Positions 9,498 to 17,730 of a DNA stretch of 64,000 bases are shown here, piece by piece. The number at the start of each line of letters is the position of its first letter. The stretch's first letter is position 1. A program made the position numbers and the translations under genes. The stretch is from Flavobacterium limi (GTDB lineage Bacteria > Bacteroidota > Bacteroidia > Flavobacteriales > Flavobacteriaceae). Where the stretch lies: the NCBI RefSeq assembly GCF_010645075.1, contig NZ_JAADZV010000010.1, positions 62,001 to 126,000 on the forward strand, given 5' to 3'. The notes under the pieces are model-generated. The model had not been told where the DNA came from. It ran no database searches and saw only the letters and a program-made list of their open reading frames with translations.

Positions 9498-9575
9498 CAC
9501 TAGCCCCGATCGAGCCGATATCCTTTTACAGCGGGGTTCGCTGTAAAAGATTTAGGTAAGAGCGGGACAAGACGT
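9498..9575 (+). repeat. structured intergenic repeat, Flavo-1-like RNA motif candidate
   Basis: The segment has an outer CTAGCCCCGAT arm (9500-9510), a perfect 11-bp hairpin CTTTTACAGCG / CGCTGTAAAAG (9523-9533, 9539-9549, loop GGGTT) and a closing AGCGGGAC (9561-9568) that can pair with the CCC at 9505-9507. From memory, the conserved CTAGCCCC...ATCCTTTT...AGCGGGA frame with a variable terminal hairpin is a multicopy intergenic element of Flavobacterium genomes and resembles the Flavo-1 RNA motif. The Rfam identity is recalled, not checked. Confidence 0.6.
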
Positions 9576-9628
9576 TATTTTGAAAACGAATTTAGATGCT
9601 CATAGAAATAAAAAATTAAAAGGCATAG

Positions 9629-9656
9629 TTGTTGAAAGTTAAAAAAGATATATTTA
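9629..9656 (+). promoter_or_regulatory. candidate promoter for the lipoprotein at 9667
   Basis: TTG 9629-9631 is 17 nt from TATATTTA (9649-9656), a near match to TAnnTTTG. Transcription would start near 9662, which favours the second Met at 9676 or gives a very short leader. Confidence 0.5.
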
Positions 9657-9666
9657 CACCTTCAAA

Positions 9667-10857
9667 ATGATACCTATGCAAAAAAATACTTTATTGATTT
9701 CTATCTTTTTTTTGATGTTTTCATGTGGTGTAAAAACCACACAATCACTCATCAGTGATGGTAATTATGATGCAGCGATAAACCGTGCTGTTGAGGCATT
9801 AAAAACGAACAGGGATTCCAAAGGAAAACAAGATTACGTGTATTTGCTCGAAGAAGCTTTTGCCAAAGCAAAAGACAGGGATTTGAGAAATCTCGAAATG
9901 CTGGAAAAAGAAAAAAATCCTGCTAATCTGGAGCTTATCTACAACACTTATGTGCAGTTAAATAATCGTCAGGAAAAAATCAGGCCTATACTGCCTCTTC
10001 AGTTATTGAAGCAGGGAAAAAGTGCGCAATTTCTTTTTGATAATTATTCGGATCAGATTATAAACAGTAAAAATGCCTTGTCTAAGTTTTTGTATGAAAA
10101 TGCACAAGTCCTTTTAAAGTCGCCTAATAAACTCGATTCAAGAAAGGCATATGATGATTTAGTTTACATAGAAAGCATTAATCCAAATTATAAAAATGCA
10201 AAGAAATTAATAAATGATGCTCAGTTGAAAGGGACTGATTTTGTAAATGTTTATGCTGCTAACGAAACGAATATGGTTATTCCGAAACAATTGCAGGACG
10301 ATTTGCTGGATTTTAGCGATTATGGATTAAACGATAAATGGACTGTTTATCATAACACCAGACAAAAAAATATTAATTATGATTATAGCCTGATTTTAAA
10401 CTTCAGGGAAATTCACATCTCACCAGAGCAGATTAAAGAAAAGGAATTTATTAAAGAAAAAGAAATTAAGGATGGTGTTAAAACGCTTTTAGACAGCAGA
10501 GGCAAACCTGTTAAAGACAGTTTAGGCCGTCCGATAAAAATTGATAATTTTAAAAAGATTACAATCAGGATTTTCGAATTCAGGCAGTTTAAAGCGTGCC
10601 AGGTAGCTGCTAAGGTAGATTATGTAGATTTAAAAAGCAATAAGTTACTACAGTCATTTCCCGTGGCAAGCGAATATATTTTCGAAAACGTTTATTCGAC
10701 TTATCGAGGAGATAAAAATGCTTGTGATGAAAGCTATTTGGGCTATTTTAATAAACGTGCGGTACCTTTTCCAAACAACGAGCAAATGGTTTTTGATACA
10801 GGGGAAGACCTAAAAGCTAAATTCAAAAACATTATCATTCGAAACAGATTCAGATAA
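9667..10857 (+). CDS. conserved lipoprotein with TPR-like helical N-domain, function unknown
   Basis: The product is up to 396 residues and carries a lipoprotein signal with lipobox about FLMFSCG (Cys near residue 21). Met1 and Met4 (9676) are both possible starts; the promoter position slightly favours Met4. The N-terminal 190 residues are alpha-helical and repeat-like (SLISDGNYDAAINRAVEAL, DARKAYDDLVYIESINPNY-like pattern), resembling TPR units. The second half is beta-rich and ends with KFKNIIIRNRF. It is likely anchored in the envelope. I recognise it only as a conserved Flavobacteriia lipoprotein. A terminator follows. Confidence 0.75.
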   Translation: MIPMQKNTLLISIFFLMFSCGVKTTQSLISDGNYDAAINRAVEALKTNRDSKGKQDYVYLLEEAFAKAKDRDLRNLEMLEKEKNPANLELIYNTYVQLNNRQEKIRPILPLQLLKQGKSAQFLFDNYSDQIINSKNALSKFLYENAQVLLKSPNKLDSRKAYDDLVYIESINPNYKNAKKLINDAQLKGTDFVNVYAANETNMVIPKQLQDDLLDFSDYGLNDKWTVYHNTRQKNINYDYSLILNFREIHISPEQIKEKEFIKEKEIKDGVKTLLDSRGKPVKDSLGRPIKIDNFKKITIRIFEFRQFKACQVAAKVDYVDLKSNKLLQSFPVASEYIFENVYSTYRGDKNACDESYLGYFNKRAVPFPNNEQMVFDTGEDLKAKFKNIIIRNRFR

Positions 10858-10877
10858 GAAACATGAAAAAATTTACA

Positions 10878-10912
10878 ATCCTATTTATCTCCTGGTAAAT
10901 AGGATTTTTTTT
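10878..10912 (+). terminator. terminator after the TPR-like lipoprotein
   Basis: Perfect 10-bp stem ATCCTATTTA / TAAATAGGAT (10878-10887, 10896-10905) followed by eight T. Confidence 0.9.
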
Positions 10913-10950
10913 GATTAAAAAAGTAAATGAATGCAACGCGAAACCAAAAA

Positions 10951-10968
10951 GTTGCGTATATTTGCAAC
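10951..10968 (+). promoter_or_regulatory. arsR -7 element inside a palindrome, candidate operator
   Basis: TATATTTG (10957-10964) is a perfect TAnnTTTG -7 element. It lies inside the inverted repeat GTTGC-N8-GCAAC (10951-10968), and another GCAAC occurs at 10933-10937. A repressor dimer binding here would block the promoter, so ArsR-type autoregulation is plausible. No clear -33 TTG is present. Confidence 0.45.
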
Positions 10969-10995
10969 TGATTGATTGCAAATTAAAATCATGAT

Positions 10996-11325
10996 ATGAT
11001 GAAACGAGATATTTTTCAGGCTATTGCCGATCCAACCCGCAGAGCTATTTTGGTATTAATTTCTTCTTCTGCATTGACGCCAAATGCTATAGCTGAAAAA
11101 TTTAATGTAACTCGCCAGGCAGTTTCCAAACACATTAAAATACTTAATGAATGTGAACTGTTAGAAGAAAGAAAAACAGGAAGAGAAATATATTATCAGC
11201 TTAAAATCGATAAGATGAAAGAAATAGACCAATGGCTGGAACAATTTAAACAAATTTGGGCAAATCGTTTCAATCAGCTGGATCAGGTATTAATTAATTT
11301 AAAAACGAAAGAAAATGAAAACTAA
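10996..11325 (+). CDS. ArsR-family winged-helix transcriptional regulator
   Basis: This 109-residue protein has the ArsR helix-turn-helix from about residue 6 to 85: IFQAIADPTRRAILVLI, then the recognition region NVTRQAVSKHIKILNECEL and the wing EERKTGREIYYQL. It lacks the CxC metal-binding pair in the recognition helix, so metal sensing of the classical type is unlikely. The gene end overlaps the following AHSA1 gene by 11 bp, a common ArsR-SRPBCC pairing in which the two proteins are cotranscribed. ATG 10996 and 10999 are adjacent candidate starts. Confidence 0.9.
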   Translation: MMKRDIFQAIADPTRRAILVLISSSALTPNAIAEKFNVTRQAVSKHIKILNECELLEERKTGREIYYQLKIDKMKEIDQWLEQFKQIWANRFNQLDQVLINLKTKENEN

Positions 11326-11818
11326 TCTTTTAATGAATTTTACAGTAGATAAAGAAAATAGCACAGTAAATGTGAAACGCGAATTCAGGGCTCCAATTTC
11401 AAATGTATGGGCTGCATGGACAGAACCTGAATTATTGGATAAATGGTGGGCGCCTGCTCCATGGAAATCCAGAACAAAAAATATGGATTTTAAAGTAGGG
11501 GGCCAAAGATTATATGCCATGGTTGGGCCTGAAGGAGAAGAACATTGGGCAATAGCTGATTATACTTCGATTAGTCCAAAAACAAATTTTAAGTATCTTG
11601 ATGCTTTCAGTGACAGTGAAGGAAATTTGAATACAGATTTTCCTCGTTCAGACTGGAATGTGACTTTTACAGAGCAGGGCAGTGCTACATTTGTTGATGT
11701 TGCAATCAAACACGATAAACTTTCTGATTTAGAAATGATTATTGAAATGGGATTCAAGGAAGGTTTTACGATCGCGATGGAAGGTTTGGATACAATTTTT
11801 GAATCAGAACAAAGGTAA
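11315..11818 (+). CDS. SRPBCC / AHSA1-domain protein
   Basis: The 167-residue product has the START-like AHSA1 fold, with the diagnostic opening VNVKREFRAPISNVWAAWTE (about residues 19-38), WWAPAPWKS, FKVGGQRLYAMVGPEGEEHW and a C-terminal helix MGFKEGFTIAMEGLDTIFE. Proteins of this group bind small hydrophobic ligands; they are not Hsp90 activators in bacteria. It overlaps the arsR-like gene by 11 bp, so it probably serves with that regulator, maybe in ligand detoxification or sensing. A terminator follows at 11861. The ligand is unknown. Confidence 0.88.
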   Translation: MKTNLLMNFTVDKENSTVNVKREFRAPISNVWAAWTEPELLDKWWAPAPWKSRTKNMDFKVGGQRLYAMVGPEGEEHWAIADYTSISPKTNFKYLDAFSDSEGNLNTDFPRSDWNVTFTEQGSATFVDVAIKHDKLSDLEMIIEMGFKEGFTIAMEGLDTIFESEQR

Positions 11819-11860
11819 ACAGGAATTAATTTTAATATTCAAACAATGTAAAGAGAAAAT

Positions 11861-11890
11861 CTCTACAGCTAATTTGCTGTAGAGGTTTTT
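11861..11890 (+). terminator. terminator after the ArsR-AHSA1 operon
   Basis: Perfect 9-bp stem CTCTACAGC / GCTGTAGAG (11861-11869, 11876-11884) followed by GTTTTTTTA... with a T tract. Confidence 0.85.
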
Positions 11891-11978
11891 TTATGAGTTT
11901 TGAGCTTTAAATCGGATCAAAAAATGAATTGAACACAAAATTAAATTTTTTGAGGCAAAGAAAATGATTTCTAAAATC

Positions 11979-11986
11979 TATCTTTG
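11979..11986 (+). promoter_or_regulatory. -7 element for the TonB receptor operon
   Basis: TATCTTTG fits TAnnTTTG and lies 31 nt before the ATG at 12018. The nearest upstream TTG (11950) is 26 nt away, so the -33 part is weak. Confidence 0.5.
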
Positions 11987-12017
11987 TTAGTTCAATAAAG
12001 TATATTAAATACAGAAT

Positions 12018-14396
12018 ATGATGACAAAAAAAATCACCACAGTTGCTGTTTTTCTCATTACTTTAATTTCATTTTCTCAGGAAAAATTCACATTGAGTGG
12101 AACTATTACCGACTTTAGCAGTAATGAAAAACTAATAGGGGTCCATGTTTACATTCCATCTTTGAAAATTGGAACTTACACCAACAAATTTGGGTTCTAT
12201 TCGCTAACACTTCCACCGGGTGATTATCGATTAAAAATAAAGAATTTAGGATATAAGGAAGTTGAAAAAATAATATCCTTAGAAGAGAATACTAGAGACA
12301 ACTTATCCCTGAGTGAAAATAGTGAAGAACTTCAGGAGGTTGTTATTCAGGAGGTTAGGCATAAGTCTAATATTAAGTCACCTGAAATGAGTGTAAATAG
12401 ACTTTCTGTTTCATCCATCAAAAAAATGCCTGTAGTATTTGGTGAAGTCGATGTTTTAAAATCTATTTTACTGTTGCCGGGAGTTACAAATGGTGGAGAA
12501 GGAGCTTCAGGTTTTAATGTAAGGGGAGGAGGCGCTGATCAGAATTTAATTTTATTAGACGAAGCGACTATATTTAATTCTTCACATGTTTTTGGTTTCT
12601 TTTCTGTTTTTAATCCTGATGCTGTTAAGAATTTAAAATTATATAAGGGAGGAATTCCGGCGCGTTATGGTGGCAGAGTGTCTTCGGTTTTAGATATTTA
12701 TCAGAAAGACGGAAATAGTAAAGAATTTCATCTCAGCGGCGGTATAGGTTTGATTTCCAGTAGATTTCTCGCCGAAGGGCCAATCGTAAAAAATAAAGGT
12801 TCGTTTTTAGTAGCAGGGAGAACTTCTTATGCTCATTTATTTTTAAAATTATCAGAAGATCAAAAAAACAATGCGGCTTATTTTTATGACCTGAATACCA
12901 AGTTAAGTTACAAACTGAGCGAGAACAACAGCTTGTTTTTGTCGGGTTATTTTGGTCGTGATGTCTTTAAATTAAATGAAATTTTCATGAATACTTATGG
13001 AAATTCAACATTAAATTTACGTTGGAGTCATTTGTATTCAGATAAATTATTTGCAAATTTATCTTTAATCTATAGTGATTATTATTACGGGCTTGATTTA
13101 AATTTTGTAGGTTTTAAATGGAATTCCGGAATTAAAAATTATACTCTTAAATATGATTTTGAGAATTATATTTCAGATAAATTCAAATTGGGTTATGGTG
13201 TAAATGGAATTTATTATGAGTTTAATCCCGGAATAATAAAGCCTTTAAGTGATGAATTTACAATTAATCCGAAACAATTGGATGAAAAATATGCACTTGC
13301 AGTTTCATCTTACATTGGCTCAGAAAGTCAGCTTTCAAAAAGAGTAACGGTTTATGGCGGTTTAAGATTTAGTATGTTTTACCGTCTGGGAGCTTCTACA
13401 ATTAATTTGTATGAGAATAATAAAGCAGTTGTCTTTAATCCTGAGATGCAGATTTATGAAAAGGGAACACCACTAGGTACCAAATATTACAATAAAAATA
13501 AAGTCATTGAAAGCTATAATAATTTTGAGCCGAGATTTTCTATTTCGTATCAGCTTAATGATGACCAGGCAATAAAAGCCAGTTATAACAGAATGGCGCA
13601 ATATCTGCAGTTAATTTCGAATACTTCGTCTCCAACACCGCTTGATATCTGGATGCCAAGCGATAATTATATTAAGCCACAAATTGCTGATCAGGTAGCT
13701 TTAGGTTATTTTAGAAATTTTAATAACGGAGCCTACTCATTAGAAACAGAGGTTTATTATAAAAAAGTCAAAAACAGGCTGGATTATATTGACGGGGCTG
13801 ATCTTATTGCTAATAATGCAATTGAGCAGGTAATTTTAAATGGACAGATGCGTTCTTATGGACTTGAGATTATGCTGAAGAAAAACCAGGGAAAATTCAA
13901 CGGTTGGATTTCTTATACACTTTCAAAATCAGAACAGCAAACTCCGGGCAGAACACCTGAAGAAACAGGAATAAATAACGGACAATGGTATAATTCTGCT
14001 TACGATAAACTACATAATCTCGCTGTTACTTCAGCTTATAAATTAAATCAAAGATGGTCATTCGGAGCTAATTTTATTCTGCAGTCAGGGCAGCCGGTTT
14101 CGTATCCAAATAGTCAGTATGAGTATTTAGGGATAACTGTTCCCGGTTATGGATTACGAAATGAAAATCGCCTGCCAGCTTATCACCATTTGGATGTTTC
14201 AGCTACATTATCTCTGGAGAAAAATGAAAACAGAAAGTGGAAAGGAGAATGGGTTTTTAGTATATATAATTTGTATAATCGACAAAATGCAGCTTCAATC
14301 AACTTCCGTCAAAATGCTGATACAGGAAATAATGAAGCGATAAGAACATCGATTTTCGGGATTGTCCCGGCAATTACCTATAATTTTAAATTTTAA
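12018..14396 (+). CDS. TonB-dependent outer-membrane receptor
   Basis: This 792-residue protein has a signal peptide (cleavage about TLISFSQ, residue 22), a carboxypeptidase-regulatory-like beta-sandwich (FTLSGTITDFSSNEKLIGVH, about residues 24-105), a plug domain (LLLPGVTNGGEGASGFNVRG through KLYKGGIPARYGGRVSSVLD, about 148-237) and a 22-strand barrel ending in the outer-membrane signature AITYNFKF. It imports an unknown ligand with TonB energy. The next gene encodes a DUF4249 lipoprotein, its usual partner in Bacteroidota; no SusD is present, so it is not a standard glycan utilisation locus. A sequence ATGATG gives two adjacent starts. Confidence 0.93.
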   Translation: MMTKKITTVAVFLITLISFSQEKFTLSGTITDFSSNEKLIGVHVYIPSLKIGTYTNKFGFYSLTLPPGDYRLKIKNLGYKEVEKIISLEENTRDNLSLSENSEELQEVVIQEVRHKSNIKSPEMSVNRLSVSSIKKMPVVFGEVDVLKSILLLPGVTNGGEGASGFNVRGGGADQNLILLDEATIFNSSHVFGFFSVFNPDAVKNLKLYKGGIPARYGGRVSSVLDIYQKDGNSKEFHLSGGIGLISSRFLAEGPIVKNKGSFLVAGRTSYAHLFLKLSEDQKNNAAYFYDLNTKLSYKLSENNSLFLSGYFGRDVFKLNEIFMNTYGNSTLNLRWSHLYSDKLFANLSLIYSDYYYGLDLNFVGFKWNSGIKNYTLKYDFENYISDKFKLGYGVNGIYYEFNPGIIKPLSDEFTINPKQLDEKYALAVSSYIGSESQLSKRVTVYGGLRFSMFYRLGASTINLYENNKAVVFNPEMQIYEKGTPLGTKYYNKNKVIESYNNFEPRFSISYQLNDDQAIKASYNRMAQYLQLISNTSSPTPLDIWMPSDNYIKPQIADQVALGYFRNFNNGAYSLETEVYYKKVKNRLDYIDGADLIANNAIEQVILNGQMRSYGLEIMLKKNQGKFNGWISYTLSKSEQQTPGRTPEETGINNGQWYNSAYDKLHNLAVTSAYKLNQRWSFGANFILQSGQPVSYPNSQYEYLGITVPGYGLRNENRLPAYHHLDVSATLSLEKNENRKWKGEWVFSIYNLYNRQNAASINFRQNADTGNNEAIRTSIFGIVPAITYNFKF

Positions 14397-14429
14397 ATCC
14401 TTTCAGCAATGAGAAATAAAATATATAGA

Positions 14430-15245
14430 ATGAAAAAAGTAATCTTATCAATAGTGTTTTTTGTATCCTTGTTCTTTACAGGATGTGAAGAAGTAGTTGA
14501 TGTTGATTTAGAAACTTCCGCTCCAAAATTAGTAGTAGAAGCAGCTATGAATTGGAGAAAAGGAACGTCCGGAGCCCAGCAGACAATAAAGCTGACAACT
14601 ACAACAGGTTATTTCGAAGGTGAAATCCCAATAGTTACAGGGGCTGTTGTGTATGTTAAAAACAGTGCTAATCAGCAATTTAATTTTACAGAAGTGCCTA
14701 ATTCAGGCAGATATGTGTGTAATAATTTTAAACCGGTTATCGATGAAAATTACACCTTGACTGTAATCAGTAACGGAAATACCTATACAGCGAGTGAAAC
14801 ACTAAAATCAGTAACTCCAATAACAGGTGTAACACAAGATTATGCCGGTGAACTTGCCGGTATTGTAGTCAGGGCTTACTATACTGATCCGGCAGATATA
14901 GATAATTATTATTTATACAGATATGTGTATTCAAATAAAATTACTTCAACTTACTATGCAGACAAAGATGAGTTTTATCAGGGGAATGAATTTTTCAGCG
15001 TTTCTGATGATGAAGATTTAAAGGCAGGAGACGAAGTCGAAATAACACATTATGGGATTTCAAAGCAATATTATAATTACATGAATATATTAGTAAGTAT
15101 TGCGGGCAGCAATATTGGTGGGCCTTTTCAAACTCCTCCCGCAACTGTAAGAGGCAATATTATCAACACAACCGATAAAAGTAATTATCCGTTAGGTTAT
15201 TTTTCGCTTAGTGAAATTGTTTCAAAAAAATACACAGTTAAATAA
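14430..15245 (+). CDS. DUF4249-type outer-membrane lipoprotein
   Basis: I start at ATG 14430 (MKKVILSIVFFVSLFFTGCE), because it gives a compact lipoprotein signal with lipobox FFTGC (Cys about residue 19); an upstream ATG at 14409 would add seven residues. The 271-residue product is beta-rich and matches the DUF4249 pattern: VVDVDLETSAPKLVVEAAMN at the start of the mature part, then a second domain beginning TPITGVTQDY. DUF4249 proteins are coded next to TonB receptors without SusD and may act as the surface lid for them, which is inferred. The receptor stop is 33 bp upstream. Confidence 0.85.
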   Translation: MKKVILSIVFFVSLFFTGCEEVVDVDLETSAPKLVVEAAMNWRKGTSGAQQTIKLTTTTGYFEGEIPIVTGAVVYVKNSANQQFNFTEVPNSGRYVCNNFKPVIDENYTLTVISNGNTYTASETLKSVTPITGVTQDYAGELAGIVVRAYYTDPADIDNYYLYRYVYSNKITSTYYADKDEFYQGNEFFSVSDDEDLKAGDEVEITHYGISKQYYNYMNILVSIAGSNIGGPFQTPPATVRGNIINTTDKSNYPLGYFSLSEIVSKKYTVK

Positions 15246-15256
15246 TTTAGTTAAAA

Positions 15257-15736
15257 ATGGACGCAAGGATTGAAATCTTAACTGAGAAAAAACTTATTGG
15301 TAAACACATAACAATGTCGTTCGTTGAAAATAAAACATTTCAGTTATGGAGCAGTTTTATGCCTGAGCGGAAAGAAATTAAAAATTCAATTGATTCTAAT
15401 TTATATTCACTTGAAGTTTTTCCGATTGGATATTTCGATCATTTTGATGCTAAAAAGACCTTTGAAAAATGGGCTGCCATGGAAGTTTCTGATTACAATG
15501 AAATTCCAGCAGATATGGAAACTTTAATAATTCCCGGAGGCCTGTATGCCGTTTTTGTTCATAAGGGACCTGCAACAGAAGGAGACAAGACTTATCGTTT
15601 TATTTATACAGAATGGCTTCCGGCTTCTGAATTCAAGGTTGATGACAGGCCTCATTTTGCTGTTATGTCTGAGAATTACCAAAGAGATAATCCAAATTCA
15701 GAGGAAATTTGGATTCCTATAAAAAATAAAGTCTAA
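15257..15736 (+). CDS. GyrI-like / AraC effector-binding-domain protein
   Basis: This 159-residue cytoplasmic protein is a stand-alone GyrI-like small-molecule-binding domain: EILTEKKLIGKHITMSFVEN at the start, GGLYAVFVHKGPATEG (about residues 94-109), and the closing FIYTEWLPASEF and EEIWIPIK typical of the fold. There is no DNA-binding domain. It is 12 bp after the DUF4249 gene and 4 bp before the DinB-like gene, so it belongs to the same transcription unit. Its ligand is not apparent. Confidence 0.88.
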   Translation: MDARIEILTEKKLIGKHITMSFVENKTFQLWSSFMPERKEIKNSIDSNLYSLEVFPIGYFDHFDAKKTFEKWAAMEVSDYNEIPADMETLIIPGGLYAVFVHKGPATEGDKTYRFIYTEWLPASEFKVDDRPHFAVMSENYQRDNPNSEEIWIPIKNKV

Positions 15737-15739
15737 ATT

Positions 15740-16186
15740 ATGCTGACAGAAATTCTAAGATCGCTTTTTAATCGGGATCTCAATAAATTAAAAGAAGAAA
15801 TTGAATCCTATCAAACTGAAAGTCAGCTTTGGATTGTCGATAAAAATATTGCTAATTCTGCAGGAAATCTTTGTCTGCATTTAATTGGTAATCTCAATAC
15901 TTATATAGGTGCTGCACTTGGAAAAACAGGTTATATTCGTAATCGTCCTTTGGAATTTTCGGCAAAAGATGTTTTGAAAGCTGAGTTAATCAGTAAAATA
16001 GAGAAAACAATTTTGATGGTAAATGATACTCTGGATATTTTAACTGCGGCCGATTTAGAAGCTATTTATCCATCGGAATTTTTAGAAAGAGAAGAAGTAA
16101 CGGGCTTTTTTTTAGTTCATCTTTCCACACATTTAACCTATCACTTGGGACAAATCAATTATCACCGGAGATTGCTGGATTTTTGA
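15740..16186 (+). CDS. DinB-family / DUF1572 four-helix protein
   Basis: The 148-residue product has the four-helix DinB pattern with metal-binding histidines: NLCLHLIGNLNTYIG (His about residue 48) and the C-terminal pair LVHLSTHLTYHLGQINYHRR (about 125-144). DinB-like proteins coordinate a divalent metal with three His and are thought to act as thiol-dependent metalloenzymes (bacillithiol or mycothiol transferases). The thiol is unproven here. It begins 4 bp after the GyrI-like gene and ends the TonB receptor operon. Confidence 0.85.
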   Translation: MLTEILRSLFNRDLNKLKEEIESYQTESQLWIVDKNIANSAGNLCLHLIGNLNTYIGAALGKTGYIRNRPLEFSAKDVLKAELISKIEKTILMVNDTLDILTAADLEAIYPSEFLEREEVTGFFLVHLSTHLTYHLGQINYHRRLLDF

Positions 16187-16212
16187 TTCTGTAAAGATTA
16201 CAAAACTGAAAT

Positions 16213-16242
16213 TTGAAATATAAAATAGTAGCTGTACCTTTG
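16213..16242 (+). promoter_or_regulatory. thiamine pyrophosphokinase gene promoter
   Basis: TTG 16213-16215 and TACCTTTG 16235-16242 are separated by 19 nt, a full Bacteroidota promoter. The ATG is at 16262, giving a leader of about 13 nt. Confidence 0.75.
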
Positions 16243-16261
16243 CATCCAAAAAAAACTCAGC

Positions 16262-16924
16262 ATGTCATCACATCATATAGTTCGCGACGATCAGGAGCCT
16301 GCATTAATTATTGCGAACGGAGCTGCATGTAGTTCTGAGTTATTAGGGCAACTGCTCGAATGGTCACCGCTCGTTGTCGTACTCGATTCGGCAATTGAAC
16401 GTGTAATTGATTTAGGAATTAAAGTTGATGTGCTTTTAGGGGATTTTGATAGAGGTTTTGATCCTGAAATCTACAAAATAGCACAATATCCAATAGAAAT
16501 TGTTTATACGCCCGATCAGGACAAAACCGATTTGGAGAAAGCTTTTGATTACCTGATCGAGAGGAAAATCCCCGCTGTAAACGTTGTTTGGGCAACTGGA
16601 AAACGTGCAGATCATACTATTACAAATCTTACCAATATTGTTCGCTACCGTAATTTGCTAAAAATTGTAATTCTGGACGATCATTCTAAAATATTTTTAC
16701 TTCCCAATAGATTCGAAAAATGGTACACAGCAAAAACGCCAATTTCCCTGATTCCTATTGGTGTTGTAAACGGAATTGATTCAACTAATTTAGAATATGC
16801 GCTACAAAATGATACCCTGACTATGGGCTACAGAACCGGAAGCAGTAATTCCGTTGCAAAAGACGGAATAGTTACTATTACTCACAAAAGCGGTGACTTG
16901 TTGCTTATGGAATGTATTGATTGA
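16262..16924 (+). CDS. thiN: thiamine diphosphokinase
   Basis: This 220-residue cytoplasmic enzyme transfers pyrophosphate from ATP to thiamine. Conserved motifs are NGAACSSELL (residues about 18-27), the acidic metal site VDVLLGDFDRG (about 55-65), DQDKTDLEKAFDYLI (about 83-97) and GKRADHTITNL (about 117-127). The C-terminal thiamine-binding beta domain includes GTRTGSSNSVA-like GYRTGSSNSVAKDG. Length fits the family. It has its own promoter and no thiamine riboswitch in the short leader, so it is not visibly TPP-regulated. Confidence 0.93.
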   Translation: MSSHHIVRDDQEPALIIANGAACSSELLGQLLEWSPLVVVLDSAIERVIDLGIKVDVLLGDFDRGFDPEIYKIAQYPIEIVYTPDQDKTDLEKAFDYLIERKIPAVNVVWATGKRADHTITNLTNIVRYRNLLKIVILDDHSKIFLLPNRFEKWYTAKTPISLIPIGVVNGIDSTNLEYALQNDTLTMGYRTGSSNSVAKDGIVTITHKSGDLLLMECID

Positions 16925-16951
16925 TTCTTGTTTTAGATTTATTTTTAAAGT

Positions 16952-16989
16952 TGATATTGAAATTGAATTTTGACATTGAAATTGAATTT
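16952..16989 (+). repeat. 19-bp tandem duplication upstream of trmD
   Basis: Two adjacent 19-bp copies (16952-16970 and 16971-16989) differ at one base (TGATATTG... vs TGACATTG...). The end of the second copy supplies the TTG of the trmD promoter. Confidence 0.8.
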
Positions 16990-17015
16990 GATGAAACTAT
17001 TTACTTGTATCTTTG
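16988..17015 (+). promoter_or_regulatory. trmD promoter
   Basis: TTG 16988-16990, 17-nt spacer, TATCTTTG 17008-17015. The ATG at 17042 follows with a leader of about 20 nt. Confidence 0.75.
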
Positions 17016-17041
17016 CTGCTCAGAACTATTGAATACATAAA

Positions 17042-17716
17042 ATGCGAATTGATATTATTACGATTTTGCCGGAATTATTAAAAAGCCCTTTTGAGGCTTC
17101 GATTATGAAACGTGCCATTGATAAAGGTCTGGTTGAAGTTCATTTTCATAATTTACGCGATTATACTACCAATAAACAAAAAAGCGTTGATGATTATCCT
17201 TTTGGAGGAGGCGCCGGAATGGTAATGACCGTTCAGCCCATTGACGACTGTATTGCACACTTGAAAAGCCAGCGAGAATACGATGAAATCATTTATATGT
17301 CTCCCGATGGTGAAACTCTGAATCAAAAAATGGCTAATACCATGTCGATGTATGAAAATATCATTATTTTATGCGGACATTATAAAGGTGTAGACCAGCG
17401 TGTCCGGGATCACTTTATTACCAAAGAAATTTCAATCGGCGATTATGTTTTATCCGGAGGTGAATTAGGAGCGTTGGTTTTATCTGATGCATTAATCAGA
17501 TTGATACCAGGGGTTTTAAGTGACGAAACTTCGGCATTGACAGATAGTTTTCAGGATAATCTGCTTTCTGGTCCTATATATACGAGACCCGCAGATTATA
17601 AAGGATGGAAAGTTCCTGAAGTTTTAACCAGCGGTCATGCAGCCAAAATTGACAAATGGCGTGAGGATATGGCGTATGAACATACAAAAAACAGACGCCC
17701 GGATTTACTGGAATAA
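17042..17716 (+). CDS. trmD: tRNA (guanine37-N1)-methyltransferase
   Basis: The 224-residue protein methylates G37 of tRNAs with a G36, using S-adenosylmethionine through a SPOUT knot. Motifs: MRIDIITILPELL at the start, YPFGGGAGMVMTVQPI (about residues 56-71), the knot ILCGHYKGVDQRV (about 110-122) and IGDYVLSGGELGAL (about 132-145). Length is normal. rplS follows 177 bp downstream, echoing the trmD-rplS neighbourhood of many bacteria, but here rplS has its own promoter and rpsP/rimM are absent. Confidence 0.96.
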   Translation: MRIDIITILPELLKSPFEASIMKRAIDKGLVEVHFHNLRDYTTNKQKSVDDYPFGGGAGMVMTVQPIDDCIAHLKSQREYDEIIYMSPDGETLNQKMANTMSMYENIIILCGHYKGVDQRVRDHFITKEISIGDYVLSGGELGALVLSDALIRLIPGVLSDETSALTDSFQDNLLSGPIYTRPADYKGWKVPEVLTSGHAAKIDKWREDMAYEHTKNRRPDLLE

Positions 17717-17730
17717 ATTCTAAATTTTTA

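Noticed and set aside
12018..15245. SusC/SusD glycan utilisation locus
   Set aside because: The partner is DUF4249, not SusD, and no glycoside hydrolase is in the operon.
16243..16261. TPP riboswitch upstream of thiN
   Set aside because: The leader is only about 13-20 nt, too short, and has no thi-box sequence.
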